From Antrodiella citrinella (lineage: Eukaryota; Basidiomycota; Agaricomycetes; Polyporales; Steccherinaceae): 61,737 bases of DNA. Location of the stretch: positions 1 to 61,737 of the forward strand of contig SGPM01000154.1 of the NCBI GenBank assembly GCA_004802725.1. The letters are read 5' to 3'. A program made the position numbers and the translations under genes. The notes beneath the pieces are model-generated. The model ran no database searches. It was not told the origin of the DNA and saw only the letters and a program-made list of their open reading frames with translations. Shown one piece after another: positions 12,895 to 23,005 of this stretch; within the stretch, counting starts at the first letter, position 1; the number at the start of each line of letters is the position of its first letter.

Positions 12895-13397
12895 GTAGCT
12901 CGCGACGCGTTCAAGGCAGTAAGTAGGTGAGGGGGGGAGGGAAGAGAGTAAGTCCAGAGATGCGAGGCTTTTGTAACTCACGAAGCTTAAGAGTCATGAA
13001 CCCATTGAAGATGTCACAGCGTAAAGAATCAATCAATTCCAACAATTTGGTCTCAGGCTGGGTCCTGGGAGCGAAGTAACAAGGTGGGCGCTCTCTGCAC
13101 AGGCGCTATTTGTACTACGGCACATGGTGCACGGTAATTATATACTATACTACTTACATGTTTTCTGCTTGCTTCCTGCTTACTTCCGTCAATTTCAGGT
13201 CGCTTTGTTGTGATATACAGTGACCTGTATGCATTATGCATATACACACATGACATCGGTCTGCAAGGTCGGCAGTACAGACATTGTGAGCTTCTCAATT
13301 CGCTTTTAATCTTCGAATTCGCGCTCGTCGCGAGCCGAAAAGGTTTGATGAACCTTGTACGGCCGTTACCAACTTCTCCTGAACTCAATCGCTTGCC
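12895..13397. other. Intergenic region upstream of DUF6535 and IFI-like genes
   Basis: About 500 bp between divergent genes. It contains a purine-rich run (gtgagggggggagggaagagag near 12927) and short AT-rich stretches near 13140-13160. No reading frame here has family features or plausible splice continuation, so I take it as a bidirectional promoter region. Confidence 0.4.
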
Positions 13398-14493
13398 ATG
13401 GGGTGGCAAACAATTTGTGCATACGTTATAATCCTTCCAATGCTTGCGTACGGGATGAGGTCAGTCCCTGTTGTCGTCCTTGATGATGATAGTACTTACA
13501 CTACGTTTGCCAGCGAGCTGTTGAAGAAAAGTATGTCACACCTCCAAAAACGATTCCCACAGTTCAGATAGTTATGATCATCCATAAGGAGACGACGTGA
13601 ACACCACTGGTTACCTATGGGACTTTGTTTGCACGAACGCTGCAGCGCTGCGGGACTCTGCTGTGATACTTCTTCGAGAAGCATACAAGACATTCGTTTC
13701 CTCGGATGCAGCTGCCTGGATTTCACACACTGGTATCAAGTCGCAGTACGACATGCTTGTCTCCACGACCAAGCCATTCGTCTTAGGAGCGGAGAAGGCG
13801 ACGCGAGAGATGTTGAACAAAACGGTGCTTGTGCTTCGGATGGCGATATACGAAATAGAAACACAGAGGTCTCTTCCGTCTATGGCGGTTGCGGGTCACC
13901 TAGAGCGGGAGGCGCACATTCGCTTTATGTCGGAGAAGGTGCAGGATGTCATTATAAAGCTTGCTGTCAAGTACAAGCTGCAAGAAGATGACGCTCGCCC
14001 TCATGTTGTACGTGTAATCTCTGGAACGGGGTCTGTGTTCCTGGCTGCAGGTAAATCCGTGCGTCCGTTCATGATTACGCTTCGCTCATGTGCACCTGCT
14101 TCTCGTTTCAGGAGACCTATGTGAGAAATATCCGATACTTATCCATGTCCTCGGGTCCTTTTTCATAAGCTGGCTCATCCCCGACAACTGGCTGTTACTA
14201 CCGTTTTTTTTGGTAACGGGGTTCGGCCCTAAAGGCCCTGTGAGAGGTATGTGATACGTTTCATCGTTCTCGCCGCGTTCGTAGTGTCTTCATGCTTATC
14301 ATGTCAACGTGTGTCTGTAGGATCTATTGCGTCTCGCTCACAGCGCCGTATCTTTGGTCCAGCAGTCCCGAAGGGAAGTTGGTTCTCATCCCTGCAGCAG
14401 CGTAGCTCGAAGGGTTGGGTGGCGAGGATCTATTTGCTCGGCACTAGAACCGTCATCGCGTCCATTCTGATTAGTATATTTTTAATTGTATAG
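13398..14493 (+). CDS. IFI6/IFI27-like (Ifi-6-16 family) protein, copy A, with signal peptide
   Basis: Five exons (13398-13459, 13493-13530, 13589-14050, 14112-14246, 14321-14493) give 289 residues. The N-terminus MGWQTICAYVIILPMLAYG looks like a signal peptide. Residues about 35-185 form a predominantly helical, charged region with no domain I know. The C-terminal 100 residues hold a hydrophobic segment (WLIPDNWLLLPFFLV), then GFGPKGPVRGSIAS and RIFGPAVPKGSWFSSLQ. These match the glycine-rich IFI6/IFI27 core (GF-x-G...GS-AA...G-x3-GS-x-x-x-LQS). A last hydrophobic stretch (VIASILISIFLIV) ends the protein. Animal relatives are small mitochondrial/ER membrane proteins linked to interferon response and apoptosis; the fungal role is unknown. 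The 135-nt exon and the phase-1 introns are shared with the next gene, proving tandem duplication. Confidence 0.8.
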
Positions 14494-14893
14494 TGGCTTT
14501 CGAACAACTCTCCGAGTCAAATTCCCCAACCTTTCCTTCGTCTCTTCGTCACCACATGAATGCTGTTTTCTTGGAGACTCTTATTGCGTCGATATCCATG
14601 TCTACCAAAGGCTTGCTATCCAATGACGTCATAGATCTTCGACCAGGATATGAATACTCGCCACACCAGCAAATTCGGCTTGAAGGTCTCACGGTCTCTG
14701 TTCAGCTTCGAGGCTCTTTCCAAGGTGCATGCCGTCTTCAAGCACTTGCTCGATACGCGCATCGAGCCGGTCGAAAACATTTTGTATCCAATTAATATTG
14801 TATCTGATTCGCCTCCTCAACTTCAAGTTAACGTGCTGTCAACAGTCGATCGGCTTCTCTTCTATTCAGAATTCACCTGTCTGAACCCAGGAT
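14494..14893 (+). other. Spacer between IFI-like copies with possible decayed coding sequence
   Basis: Most of the spacer is coding-like but has no intact gene. An ATG near 14557 starts MNAVFLETLIASISMS, loosely resembling the signal-peptide start of copy B. A block near 14690-14800 reads SLFSFEALSKVHAVFKHLL in another frame. The sequence CCCCAACCTT-like before this ATG also recurs before copy B. This could be a decayed third copy, but the similarity is weak. Confidence 0.25.
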
Positions 14894-14902
14894 TATATAA
14901 AG
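14894..14902 (+). promoter_or_regulatory. TATA box of IFI-like copy B
   Basis: TATATAAAG lies about 60-68 nt upstream of the copy B ATG at 14962. The placement supports 14962 as the start rather than the internal ATG at 15035. Confidence 0.6.
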
Positions 14903-14961
14903 CGGTATCGTTGAAGAAAACGTTCAATCTTTTCCCTAACTTTCCCCAACCTTAGATATTC

Positions 14962-15987
14962 ATGAAGCGCGTTTTCCTCCGTATTGTCTGTTTCCTCGTC
15001 CTAGGCGTGCTCGTCGCCCAAGCCGCGCCTGCTCATGTCGACATACGTCGGTGAGTCCGAAGTCTTGCTAACGCGATTGTTATCTCTGGTCATATATTCT
15101 CGGTCTGATCGCTCATACCTCGTCAAAATAGCGGACAACACCTACGGGACGGCAACCCAAAAGTTTGTCTGTTTCTGGAGCAAAATCTTCGCGACCATAT
15201 TACCTCCCAGTGCAGTGAAGGAGCTCAAGAAGGGTGCTACCGCCGTCGAGAAATATGTTGTGGACCTCGAGCGAACAGTTGAGGTGAAGTTCTCCGAGGT
15301 GAAGATCTACGTCGACACGGTCGTTTCCGCTACACAGCACTTTCGTCTTGAGGCGGAGAAAGCTGTCAACATTACGAAGTTCTCAGGCGAGCTGGACCAT
15401 CTGTTGCATCAGACCGCAGAGAACGTCAAGGAGATGTTCCCGCCGCCTGATACAGCGTTGGGACACAAGGGGCGGGAGACCAGCATCCGCTTGGTCCTCG
15501 CGACTGTGCAAGACAAGATTGTCGACCTCGCTGTGAAGCATGGTATGAATGAGTCAGTCGTCCGTCTTCATACCTCCGAGATAGTGCAAGCGGTGGAGCA
15601 TATATTTGTGTTCATAGGTAAGGTACCTTGACTGCCCATAATAACGCGTCGCTCATAACTATCGTAGGCGATCTCGCTGAGCAGAATCCTGGACTCTTCA
15701 CCGAACTCGTAATCGCTGTCGTAGTCATGGCTTTCCCAGAGTCCTGGTTTTTGCAGCCATTGCTGGCGGCCGTGGGTTTTGGTCCCAGAGGAGCTATCAA
15801 GGGTGACGGTGGATCATTCTTCTTTATGCGTACACGTGTTAACGTTTTGTCGGATACTCTAGGCTCTTTTGCAGCTTGGATGCAAAGGACGTTCTTCGGC
15901 GCTGCAGTCCCGAAGGGAAGCTTCTTTTCATACCTGCAGAGCTTGGCGATGAAGGTCGGAAAAGCTCTGTCTCGTGCGTTCAAGTAG
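14962..15987 (+). CDS. IFI6/IFI27-like (Ifi-6-16 family) protein, copy B, with signal peptide
   Basis: Exons 14962-15046, 15132-15617, 15668-15802 and 15863-15987 give 276 residues. MKRVFLRIVCFLVLGVLVAQ is a clear signal peptide. About 150 residues of charged helical sequence follow (KELKKGATAVEKYVVDLER, then TVQDKIVDLAVKHG). A hydrophobic segment (LFTELVIAVVVMAF) precedes GFGPRGAIKGSFAAWMQ and FFGAAVPKGSFFSYLQSL, the best IFI6/IFI27 match in the window. The 135-nt exon is the same length and phase as in copy A. The first donor is uncertain: the strong gtgagt at 15051 breaks the frame, whereas gtcggt at 15047 keeps it. The unspliced ATG at 15035 would lose the signal peptide. The signal peptide suggests the secretory pathway rather than the mitochondrial import described for animal relatives; that is inference. 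Confidence 0.82.
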
Positions 15988-16365
15988 TGAATCTGTCGGG
16001 GAAGTTTGTGGTCTGAAGAGCTCAAGATGTGTTGTACGATTGGCAGCGGTCGATCCAGGTTTTCTATGTAGGGTGAGGTTCATTCGAAGTGTTCAGTATG
16101 TCGCAGAGCAGCAAAGTACTTCATGCTTGTTTCCATGTAATAGTAAATCGAAACGTCTAGCATTTCCGCTGTTGACGCGTCCATTCGCTGCATGCCTACC
16201 AAGATCACTGTTGAAATCCCGACGAGAGCAACAAGACAGCGGTGTGCATAGCCAGTCAAAACATTAGTGGGCGCTTCTCAGATACGGCTCTCTTCATCAC
16301 ACATCCCGAACTCTGAAAGAAACGAACGCGATTGCTCCTTCTGCGACCTTCGTTCAGCCCTGCAA
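15988..16365. other. Intergenic region between IFI-like copy B and SLD5
   Basis: About 380 bp holding the 3' flank of copy B and the SLD5 promoter. I see no gene, repeat or clear TATA box. Confidence 0.4.
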
Positions 16366-17408
16366 ATGGATAACTTTGACTGGTCAGTCCCTGGGGATGA
16401 CGACGACGACATCCCGATGGCTGGGCCTCTGCCTCCTGCGCGCGACGTCGACGCCGACGACATGCCTGCACCTGCGCGCATCGTTGCACCAAGAGACCTC
16501 GTCGAGACCCCGTTCCAGCAGCTGACGCGTCACTGGATGAACGAGCGACACGCGCCGGATATCCTTCCTGCGCAGGAAGCACTCTTAGGGAGACTGTTGG
16601 ATCATATTCGGAAGCAGGTGAGGTGTTTCCTGGGTTTCGGTTCATACGATGTAGGTGGCGCGTGCACGAACACAAACTGACTCTGTGTAGCTGTAGACAA
16701 ACGACGTGCAGTTGTTGCGTGCGGATCCGGACTCGTCTGAGGATGAGCATTTTAGGATCATGCTTGTGCAGACGGAGGTGGAGAGGGTCAAGTTTGTGAT
16801 CAGGTCGTACCTTCGGACGCGGCTGCATAAGGTACGCCACTCCTGCCACTATCCAGATGCTTTCAGGAGGTTGACAGTAGACGATAGGTTGAGAAGTACG
16901 CGCGATATATCATGAGCACTCCCGAGACGCAGGAGAAACTGTCCCAGGGTGAACTGGATCACGCAGAAAGGTTCGTCCTCTGTCAGGACCTTCCCCTCGA
17001 AAAGGCACTCATGTTTCGACCAGATACGCGACTATACTTGAGGCCCACTTCAACAATGCTGTGCTGAAGAGCTTGCCACCAGAGCAGCAAGGCCTAGATG
17101 ATAACATAGCTTTCATGCCACCCATGAGTGCGTGCTCCTACAGTCGTTTGCTCTTTCTCATGATTCTGAGTTGTTCTATTCCAGTTCCTGCACCAGATAA
17201 GAATGTTGGTGTCTTTGCGTATGCCCGCCACGCATGTCCGCCGGTCCGTTTGCCTGAGTAAGCCACCTGTTTGCTTCTGTTCGTTCGTGTACTGACAAGA
17301 CATATGCGCAGTGGCACAACCATGGAGATGACCCCAGGTCAGATTGCTCTGATTCCATATCATGTTGTTGAACATATGCTGCTGCGAGAAGATATCGAGC
17401 TTGTCTGA
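16366..17408 (+). CDS. SLD5: GINS complex subunit SLD5 (GINS4)
   Basis: Six exons (16366-16617, 16697-16831, 16888-16970, 17024-17127, 17185-17257, 17312-17408) join in frame to 247 residues, close to other SLD5 proteins. An acidic N-terminus (DDDDDIPMAG) leads into the A-domain: LTRHWMNERHAPDILP and VERVKFVIRSYLRTRLHK, then VEKYARYIM. The small B-domain at the C-terminus has MTPGQIALIPYHVVEHML. SLD5 with PSF1-3 forms GINS, part of the Cdc45-MCM-GINS replicative helicase in the nucleus. An ATG upstream (MGASQIRLSSS...) stays in frame, but homology begins at 16366. The gene is convergent with the NC2-alpha gene, 124 bp apart. Confidence 0.92.
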
Positions 17409-17532
17409 GAAAGAAACGAATAACGAAGACTCTATCGAAGCTAAATATAATTGTCCGAATACTTATAATACATGTAGACTACAGTGGAAGATACACTATC
17501 TTTGACACCACCATGAGCCATATAGAAAACAT

Positions 17533-18220
17533 TCATCCATCCCACTCCTCGTCGTCTACATTCTGCTTGCCATTGCCGTTGTCGTAAGTATTGTCTGCTT
17601 CCGGCTCTGGCCCTTCTTCCTCCTCTTCCTCCTCCTTGCCAGCTTTTCGTCGCCGCTTCCGTGGTGCACTCGGTCCACCGCCCTCGGCTCGCTTCCCTTT
17701 GCCGCGTCTTTTCTTCTCCTTCTCTGTTGATTCGGCGTTGAGGTCGATGGTGCCTCCGGCAGAGGGATCGGGAACGGCTTCCACGATCTCCTTGAGGAAG
17801 TCGAGCATATCCACATTCTCCACGGCGTGTTTCCTGGAAAGAATCCGCATAAGTCAGCTCAAGTGAGTCGCCGAGAGGCGTGCAAGAACTCACAAATGAT
17901 ATGCCTCGACTTTCTTCGACCCTCTATCTGCCGTCACCTTGTTGGCCTCCTCAATGATCAAGCCCAAGAACAGCTCCAGCGCTTTCGCTGTGCGAGCGTG
18001 AGCTCTCCAGTTGCGTTTGACTGGAGTTTCCGCGCGGGACGACTCACATATCACGATGGGCGTCGCCTGAGCCACCTTCCCGACCTCCTCGTCCTTCTGC
18101 ATGATGCGCTTTATGCGTGCCTATGATCGCCATTTTGAGCTCAAAAGTCAGAAATGCGCGGATTTGGATGGCGAGAAGACGTACGACGGGGAATTTGGTC
18201 TGTTTGTTCTTATTCTTCAT
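17533..18220 (-). CDS. BUR6: Negative cofactor 2 alpha (DRAP1/Bur6-like), histone-fold corepressor
   Basis: Four exons (18220-18185, 18120-18048, 17987-17894, 17833-17533) yield 167 residues. The histone fold reads [20 protein letters not shown], then [36 protein letters not shown] and [15 protein letters not shown], matching human DRAP1 closely in order and spacing. The C-terminal third is a lysine/arginine block followed by a run of seven glutamates and an acidic end. NC2-alpha pairs with NC2-beta (Dr1) on TBP-bound promoters and blocks TFIIA/TFIIB entry. CHRAC/DPB3-type histone folds are the main alternative, but the [14 protein letters not shown] start and VPD after the fold favour NC2-alpha. 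Confidence 0.9.
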
Positions 18221-18934
18221 TGTGATTTGGAAAGACTGAGAGTTGAATGAGAGAAGGATAAGTTATTTGGGAACACAGGCTCAGCGTCGGAGCTCTACTT
18301 CGCTGTTTGGCTCTGGCGGTGGGATAAACAGACACACACATATCGGGCGCTTGTCACTTCTCCCGCTCATGTGTCCAACGGTGGCAACACGGCTCTCTTC
18401 AAGCGAGTCTCTTTGATATCTCTTCGCTCTCTTCTTTGTGTTCTATCGTTCCTCTAGTGCCTTGGAGTGCGCACCCGCGTCGAGAAGCCGCGATGTTTTC
18501 AGTGCTTCGAAGCATCTGAACGTATGAACGCGTCGGAAACTACCATGGTACTTTCGACCGAAGAGCATTTCGCCGAGGCACTCCTCGATTTGATAAGCAC
18601 GCGCAGCTGGTACACTTGCTAGCACTGCTAAGTGCGTAAGAGCGTAACCTGGTTCCAAATGAGGTTCCGAGTGAAGTTTGAGATCAGATTTAGCTCTGCA
18701 TCTCGCGCTTTTCTCCTAGATGACGGTGATATGATGACTCAAATGAGGGGTCGAGCATGGGCTGCATCAACAACGTTCGACGCTTCGAGCGGCATGCTGA
18801 CTTGAATTTGCACATCCGACTGTAACGCAGACATAAATCTAGATTGCAACAAACGTATGCACGAAAACATTCTATGCAAACAACACGACAATTGAGGAAT
18901 AAACATACCTACCGAATCCCGATGTGGCAGACAT
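18221..18934. other. Intergenic region between NC2-alpha and b5-ACAD genes
   Basis: About 710 bp. A minus-strand frame at 18443-18658 has protein-like composition (LTHLAVLASVPAARAYQIEE) but no start, splice partner or family match. I leave it unassigned; it may be a relic exon or chance. The rest shows nothing I recognise. Confidence 0.35.
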
Positions 18935-21401
18935 TCACAGACGCGTGTTCTTGGGCATGCCTCGCATCGCTTGCCTGACACCAAGATCCGCGAGAACGTC
19001 CTCAGCTGTATCACATTGTCATGATAACGATCAATATAATAGCTGTGATATGACTTACCGCCACCCAGTAAGGAGTCAAAGGGTACCGCTCTATGATACT
19101 ATTGGAGATAGAGTTGAGCGGACATTCAACTATACCGAGACGCAGACGTACGTGTTCAATGAATCTACCCATGCCGGTCTGAGTTACGCCGCGACCACCG
19201 AACAGCTGGACGGCATCGGCGGCCGATTCTGCGGCACAGCGAGTAGAGTACATCTTCAGAAACGCGAGCTGTCTGTAGTGCCAGTAGAGTACGTTATTGA
19301 GATGACGAAAGTAAACAGAACATCGATATCGCGTACCCTGCAAGTTTGTTGGCCTGTTCCTTGTACGACTGCAAGGCCAGTTTCAGTTCGGTCTCCGCCA
19401 AAGAAATAATAGGATTAAACGAACCATATTGCACATTTGATACGTGAGGTTCTCCAACCATGCCTGTATACCCTCCGTCCGAGCGATCATAGCGGCTAGT
19501 TTCGCCCGGACGACCGGCTGTGTGTTCAAAGGCTTGTTGAACGCCTGACGCTGCGCTGTCCACTTCATACACTCGTCGATGAGCAGCCGTTGACTGCGCG
19601 CAGAGCAGCAGCACAGGACCCAACGTTCGTGATTGAAGTTGCTGTATGGATGAGTCAGAAAAAAATTATGCACATATCATTATACAGTTCAGACCTGAGC
19701 ATGACGAAGATGCCTCCACCCTCTTCACCGAGCGTGTTCTCGACTGGTACTTTGACTTTATCGAACGTCACATACGCGGTCCCGGCAGATGCGGAGTACG
19801 CGGTCTTGATAGGCTTTGTCTCGAGACCCTCGCTGCGTTCTACCAGAATCACGGTGAAACCGTCCTATACCGATAGTCAGGATACTGGATTCACCAATTG
19901 AATGATTTAATTCACCTCTGTCTTGCATCCCACCGTGAAGCTGAATAACACAAGTGTCAGGAATGCACGAGGTCCAATGATCAATGACTCGCACTTACTA
20001 ATCTGCGAAGCTGCGGAATGCGTCAGTATGGCGAAGAAACGAGGAAATGAAGGCACGTACACGCCATTCGTGATCCACTTCTTGTTCCCGGAGATGATCC
20101 AGTGCTTTCCGTCCTCTGTCTTCGTCGCCGTCGTTTGCAGGCCGAATACGTCACTTCCAGCGTGTGCCTCCGAGACCTAAAGGATTGTCAGACGCAAACT
20201 CACGAAAAATATGAACAGGAACACACAGCCAAACAGATGAACTTCTTTCCCTTCAGAATATCGGGGACGATTCGCGCCTTCAATTCTGGTGATCCAAAAT
20301 TCAAGACCGGAGGGAGGCCGATCACGCAGCCTGATAACAGACCGTCTCCATATCCTCGCGCCCCACAACGGACCATTTCTTGATTAACTATGAGCTACGG
20401 AGTGGGATGCTTAGTATCGCGTTCAATCAATATCGGAACGCAGCTCACCTCGTGGAAATAATCGAACTACAAAGCAAGTCAGTGAATTGTGGCGTTGCCA
20501 AATATGTAATGGACTGACCTCTTCTGGCTTGACAAGACCATTCATGAGTTTGAGACCCTTCAGGTGCTTTCCTGGACCCATGCGCATCGCGTGCAAATTA
20601 ACCTCGCTAATGAAGGATCAACTATTACCTAAAACTGAGAGCGACGCTAGACATACGCCATCTTATCGAATACCTCCTGCGATGGGCGTTTGCCGTCCAA
20701 CTCGCGAAGCTGTAGGGTGTGAGATGTTAGGTATGCCCATAGACTGATTAAAAAGAGACTTGCTTGTGCGTCTGGATATACATGGTCATCGAAGAACATG
20801 CGGACAACTTTCTGAAACTCTCGGTGTCCCTGTACAAGCCAGGTCAGCATCCGATGATTATACCTGCAAGGAACAGACAGACCTCCGTGAAGTATGGACT
20901 GTGGTATCCAGGTGTTAGCCACGTCGGCTCAGCGTATGGGACTTCGCTGATTTCTCCATTGACCTTGCCGTACAATTGGGGTTCCTCTCCTTCGATAACA
21001 CCTATCTGGAGGCGTTTATATTGAGGCCGTTCCAGGACTTCGTGTCTATGTAGGCCATAGAATGCCTCAGTAGCGTCCTGACCAGCTGAATAAGAGGAAC
21101 TTCTGTCAAGGACGTACGTGTGAACATGAATGAACTGACGTACGGATATCCTCTTCCAATAGTGCAGCGACACCTCCTGGGTGCAGGTTCTTGAATCGCG
21201 TGAGATCATATACTTTGGCGTCGATAATTATCCACTTCGAAGGTTATAAGCATTGTCCCTCCGGTGGCAATGTTTGTCAATGCATACCAAATCATCCTCC
21301 GTGTCATGCTGCACATGTCGTGAGGGCACGCACTCGCATAGGAGCGACATGAAACATACCTTAGCAACTTCCTCCCGGGAGAATGTCTTAGTGTTCGCCA
21401 T
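18935..21401 (-). CDS. Cytochrome b5-acyl-CoA dehydrogenase fusion
   Basis: Many small exons run from the ATG at 21401 to TGA at 18935. The start MANTKTFSREEVAK splices to HDTEDDL and WIIIDAKVYDLTRF-K-NLHPGG, a cytochrome b5 domain with the HPGG heme-ligand motif. The second ligand lies in YGLHRHEVL. A linker (LYGKVNGEISEVPYAEP) leads to the acyl-CoA dehydrogenase part. Visible blocks are HREFQKVVRMFFDDHV, GFTVILVERSEG, GTAYVTFDKVKVPVENTLG, CMKWTAQRQAFNKPL and SAADAVQLFGGRGVTQTG. It ends VPFDSLLGG-AEDVLADLGV...KNTRL. The enzyme class oxidises acyl-CoA thioesters with FAD; a fused b5 could carry electrons. No transmembrane segment or clear peroxisomal signal is seen. Exon joins in 19600-20900 were followed only by motif order. 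Confidence 0.83.
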
Positions 21402-21675
21402 TGCCTCCTGGTTATCGTCGGGAGTGTCGAGCACGTCGTGGTCGTCAACAACCGACAGATGCCTATGTCACTGTCAACGGCGGCAAGCCGATTTCGGACC
21501 AGTGATCGGGCCGGGCCGACATCCACTCAGGGACTAGCTGTTCTGAGCTGTTCTGCTACCACACATTTTCAGAAGGTACAGTCTGAAAGATTATTATTTT
21601 ATCTTTGGATCGCAAATTCAATCATCAGATTTTCTATAGGATATCATGGATGATGTAACTCCACCGAATGGATCG

Positions 21676-21683
21676 TATATAAG
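21676..21683 (+). promoter_or_regulatory. TATA box of the dienelactone hydrolase gene
   Basis: TATATAAG about 61 nt upstream of the ATG at 21744. The 342 bp between this gene and the divergent b5-ACAD start form a compact shared promoter region. Confidence 0.6.
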
Positions 21684-21743
21684 GAGGCACATAGCATGGT
21701 ATGGGTACCATCGATATCCAATCGACTTCCCACCCATTCCAAT

Positions 21744-22780
21744 ATGAGCCTCTGCAAAGACTGTGTTTCTGGTACGTTCATAATCAGCTTTCAGCGCTGC
21801 CCACCTGGTCCTACTGATTCCACATTCTCATAGGTGTCCGCCACGAAGGTACCCCCACAGGTACGCATATTTCATGTCAGATAGACGTTGTACTAACTGT
21901 CTGCCGCACCTACCAGGTACTTGGGAGACTATCGGTGGTGTCAACACCTATGTCGCCAAACCCACCGTGGATTACCCCAAGGAAAAGGCCATCTTATTCC
22001 TGGTCGATATTTTCGGTCCTCAGCTCATCAACGCCAGGGTGAGCAATGACTAGTCCACTGGTTGCACCATCGAACTAATGAACCGCCATAGTTGCTGGCA
22101 GATGACTTCGCCCTTAACGGGTTTCAGGTCTACGTCCCCGACTTGTTCGACAATGATCCCGTTCCTGAAGATGCTCTCGAAACGGGCAACTTCGATCTCG
22201 GTGCTTGGTTCGGGAAGCACGGTCCCGTCATTGCTCGTCCCATACTCGACAAGGTCATCGCTGCTTTGAAGGAATCCGGTATCACATCCATCGCTACCAC
22301 TGGCTACTGCTACGGTGGTCGCCTTGGCTTCGACCTGGCGTTCGAGGGGATCACCGCCGTGACTGTGGTCGCCCATCCGTCCTTGCTCCAAGCCCCAGCT
22401 GACCTTGAGGTTGGTTTCTCATGCGCTGTCCATAAAAACGTTCCGCAGCTGATCTGTTGCCGATCAGAAATACGCACAGACCAAAGTTCCCCTTCTTATC
22501 AATAGCTGCACGGTCGACACACAATTCCCCATTTCTTCTCAGGAGAAGGCGGATGAGATCCTTGGAAATGGCAAGTTTGCGCCTGGGTACAAGAGGGAAT
22601 ACTGGGATGGATGCACACACGGTTTCGCCGTCCGTGGCGACTTGGTACGTGGAGTTATCTCACGCTACGTCAGGATGGCGTGCTAATTCTGTGTTCTCTC
22701 TGCAGAGCGATCCCAAAGTCAAGGCTGGAAAGGAAGGTGCCTTCAAGGCATCNGTCGAATTTCTCATCAAGCACTTGTAA
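21744..22780 (+). CDS. Dienelactone hydrolase family protein
   Basis: Exon 1 (21744-21771, MSLCKDCVSG) joins a tiny second exon and then TWETIGGVNTYVAKP. The alpha/beta-hydrolase core follows with ILFLVDIFGPQL, DDFALNGFQVYVPDLF and the nucleophile elbow GYCYGG, a cysteine nucleophile as expected for this family. The last exons have VPLLINSCTVDTQFP (catalytic Asp region) and WDGCTHGFAVRGD (catalytic His). The gene ends at TAA 22780. An N at 22753 leaves one residue undetermined. Family members open dienelactones in aromatic-ring degradation or hydrolyse related esters. The MSLCKDC opening is common in basidiomycete members. The divergent b5-ACAD neighbour suggests a catabolic setting, by inference. 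Confidence 0.9.
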
Positions 22781-23005
22781 TCGACGCGCTGAGGTTGCAG
22801 TCCAGTGAAGAAGTGAAGAAAGTTATTGTCTTGTAGATATACCAGTGCTTGTGAACGACTGTATGTGTTATATGTATCAGATGCAATTGTCAAAACAGTG
22901 CCAGTGCGACTTTCCGCTACAGTGCTTATCAGAGAGCGTCATAGTCAGCGGCAACTTGAAGTCAGCGNATGCGCGCCTCTCGATTCGTGACCAGCGACCA
23001 CCACT

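Noticed and set aside
13053..13409. Minus-strand ORF upstream of the IFI-like pair
   Set aside because: No family features, and it overlaps the signal-peptide exon of copy A on the other strand.
15035..15617. Unspliced start at 15035 for IFI-like copy B
   Set aside because: It would discard a clear signal peptide that sits correctly below a TATA box, although splicing of the first intron still needs proof.
18443..18658. Minus-strand ORF near the NC2-alpha gene
   Set aside because: Composition is protein-like, but there is no ATG context, splice partner or recognisable family.
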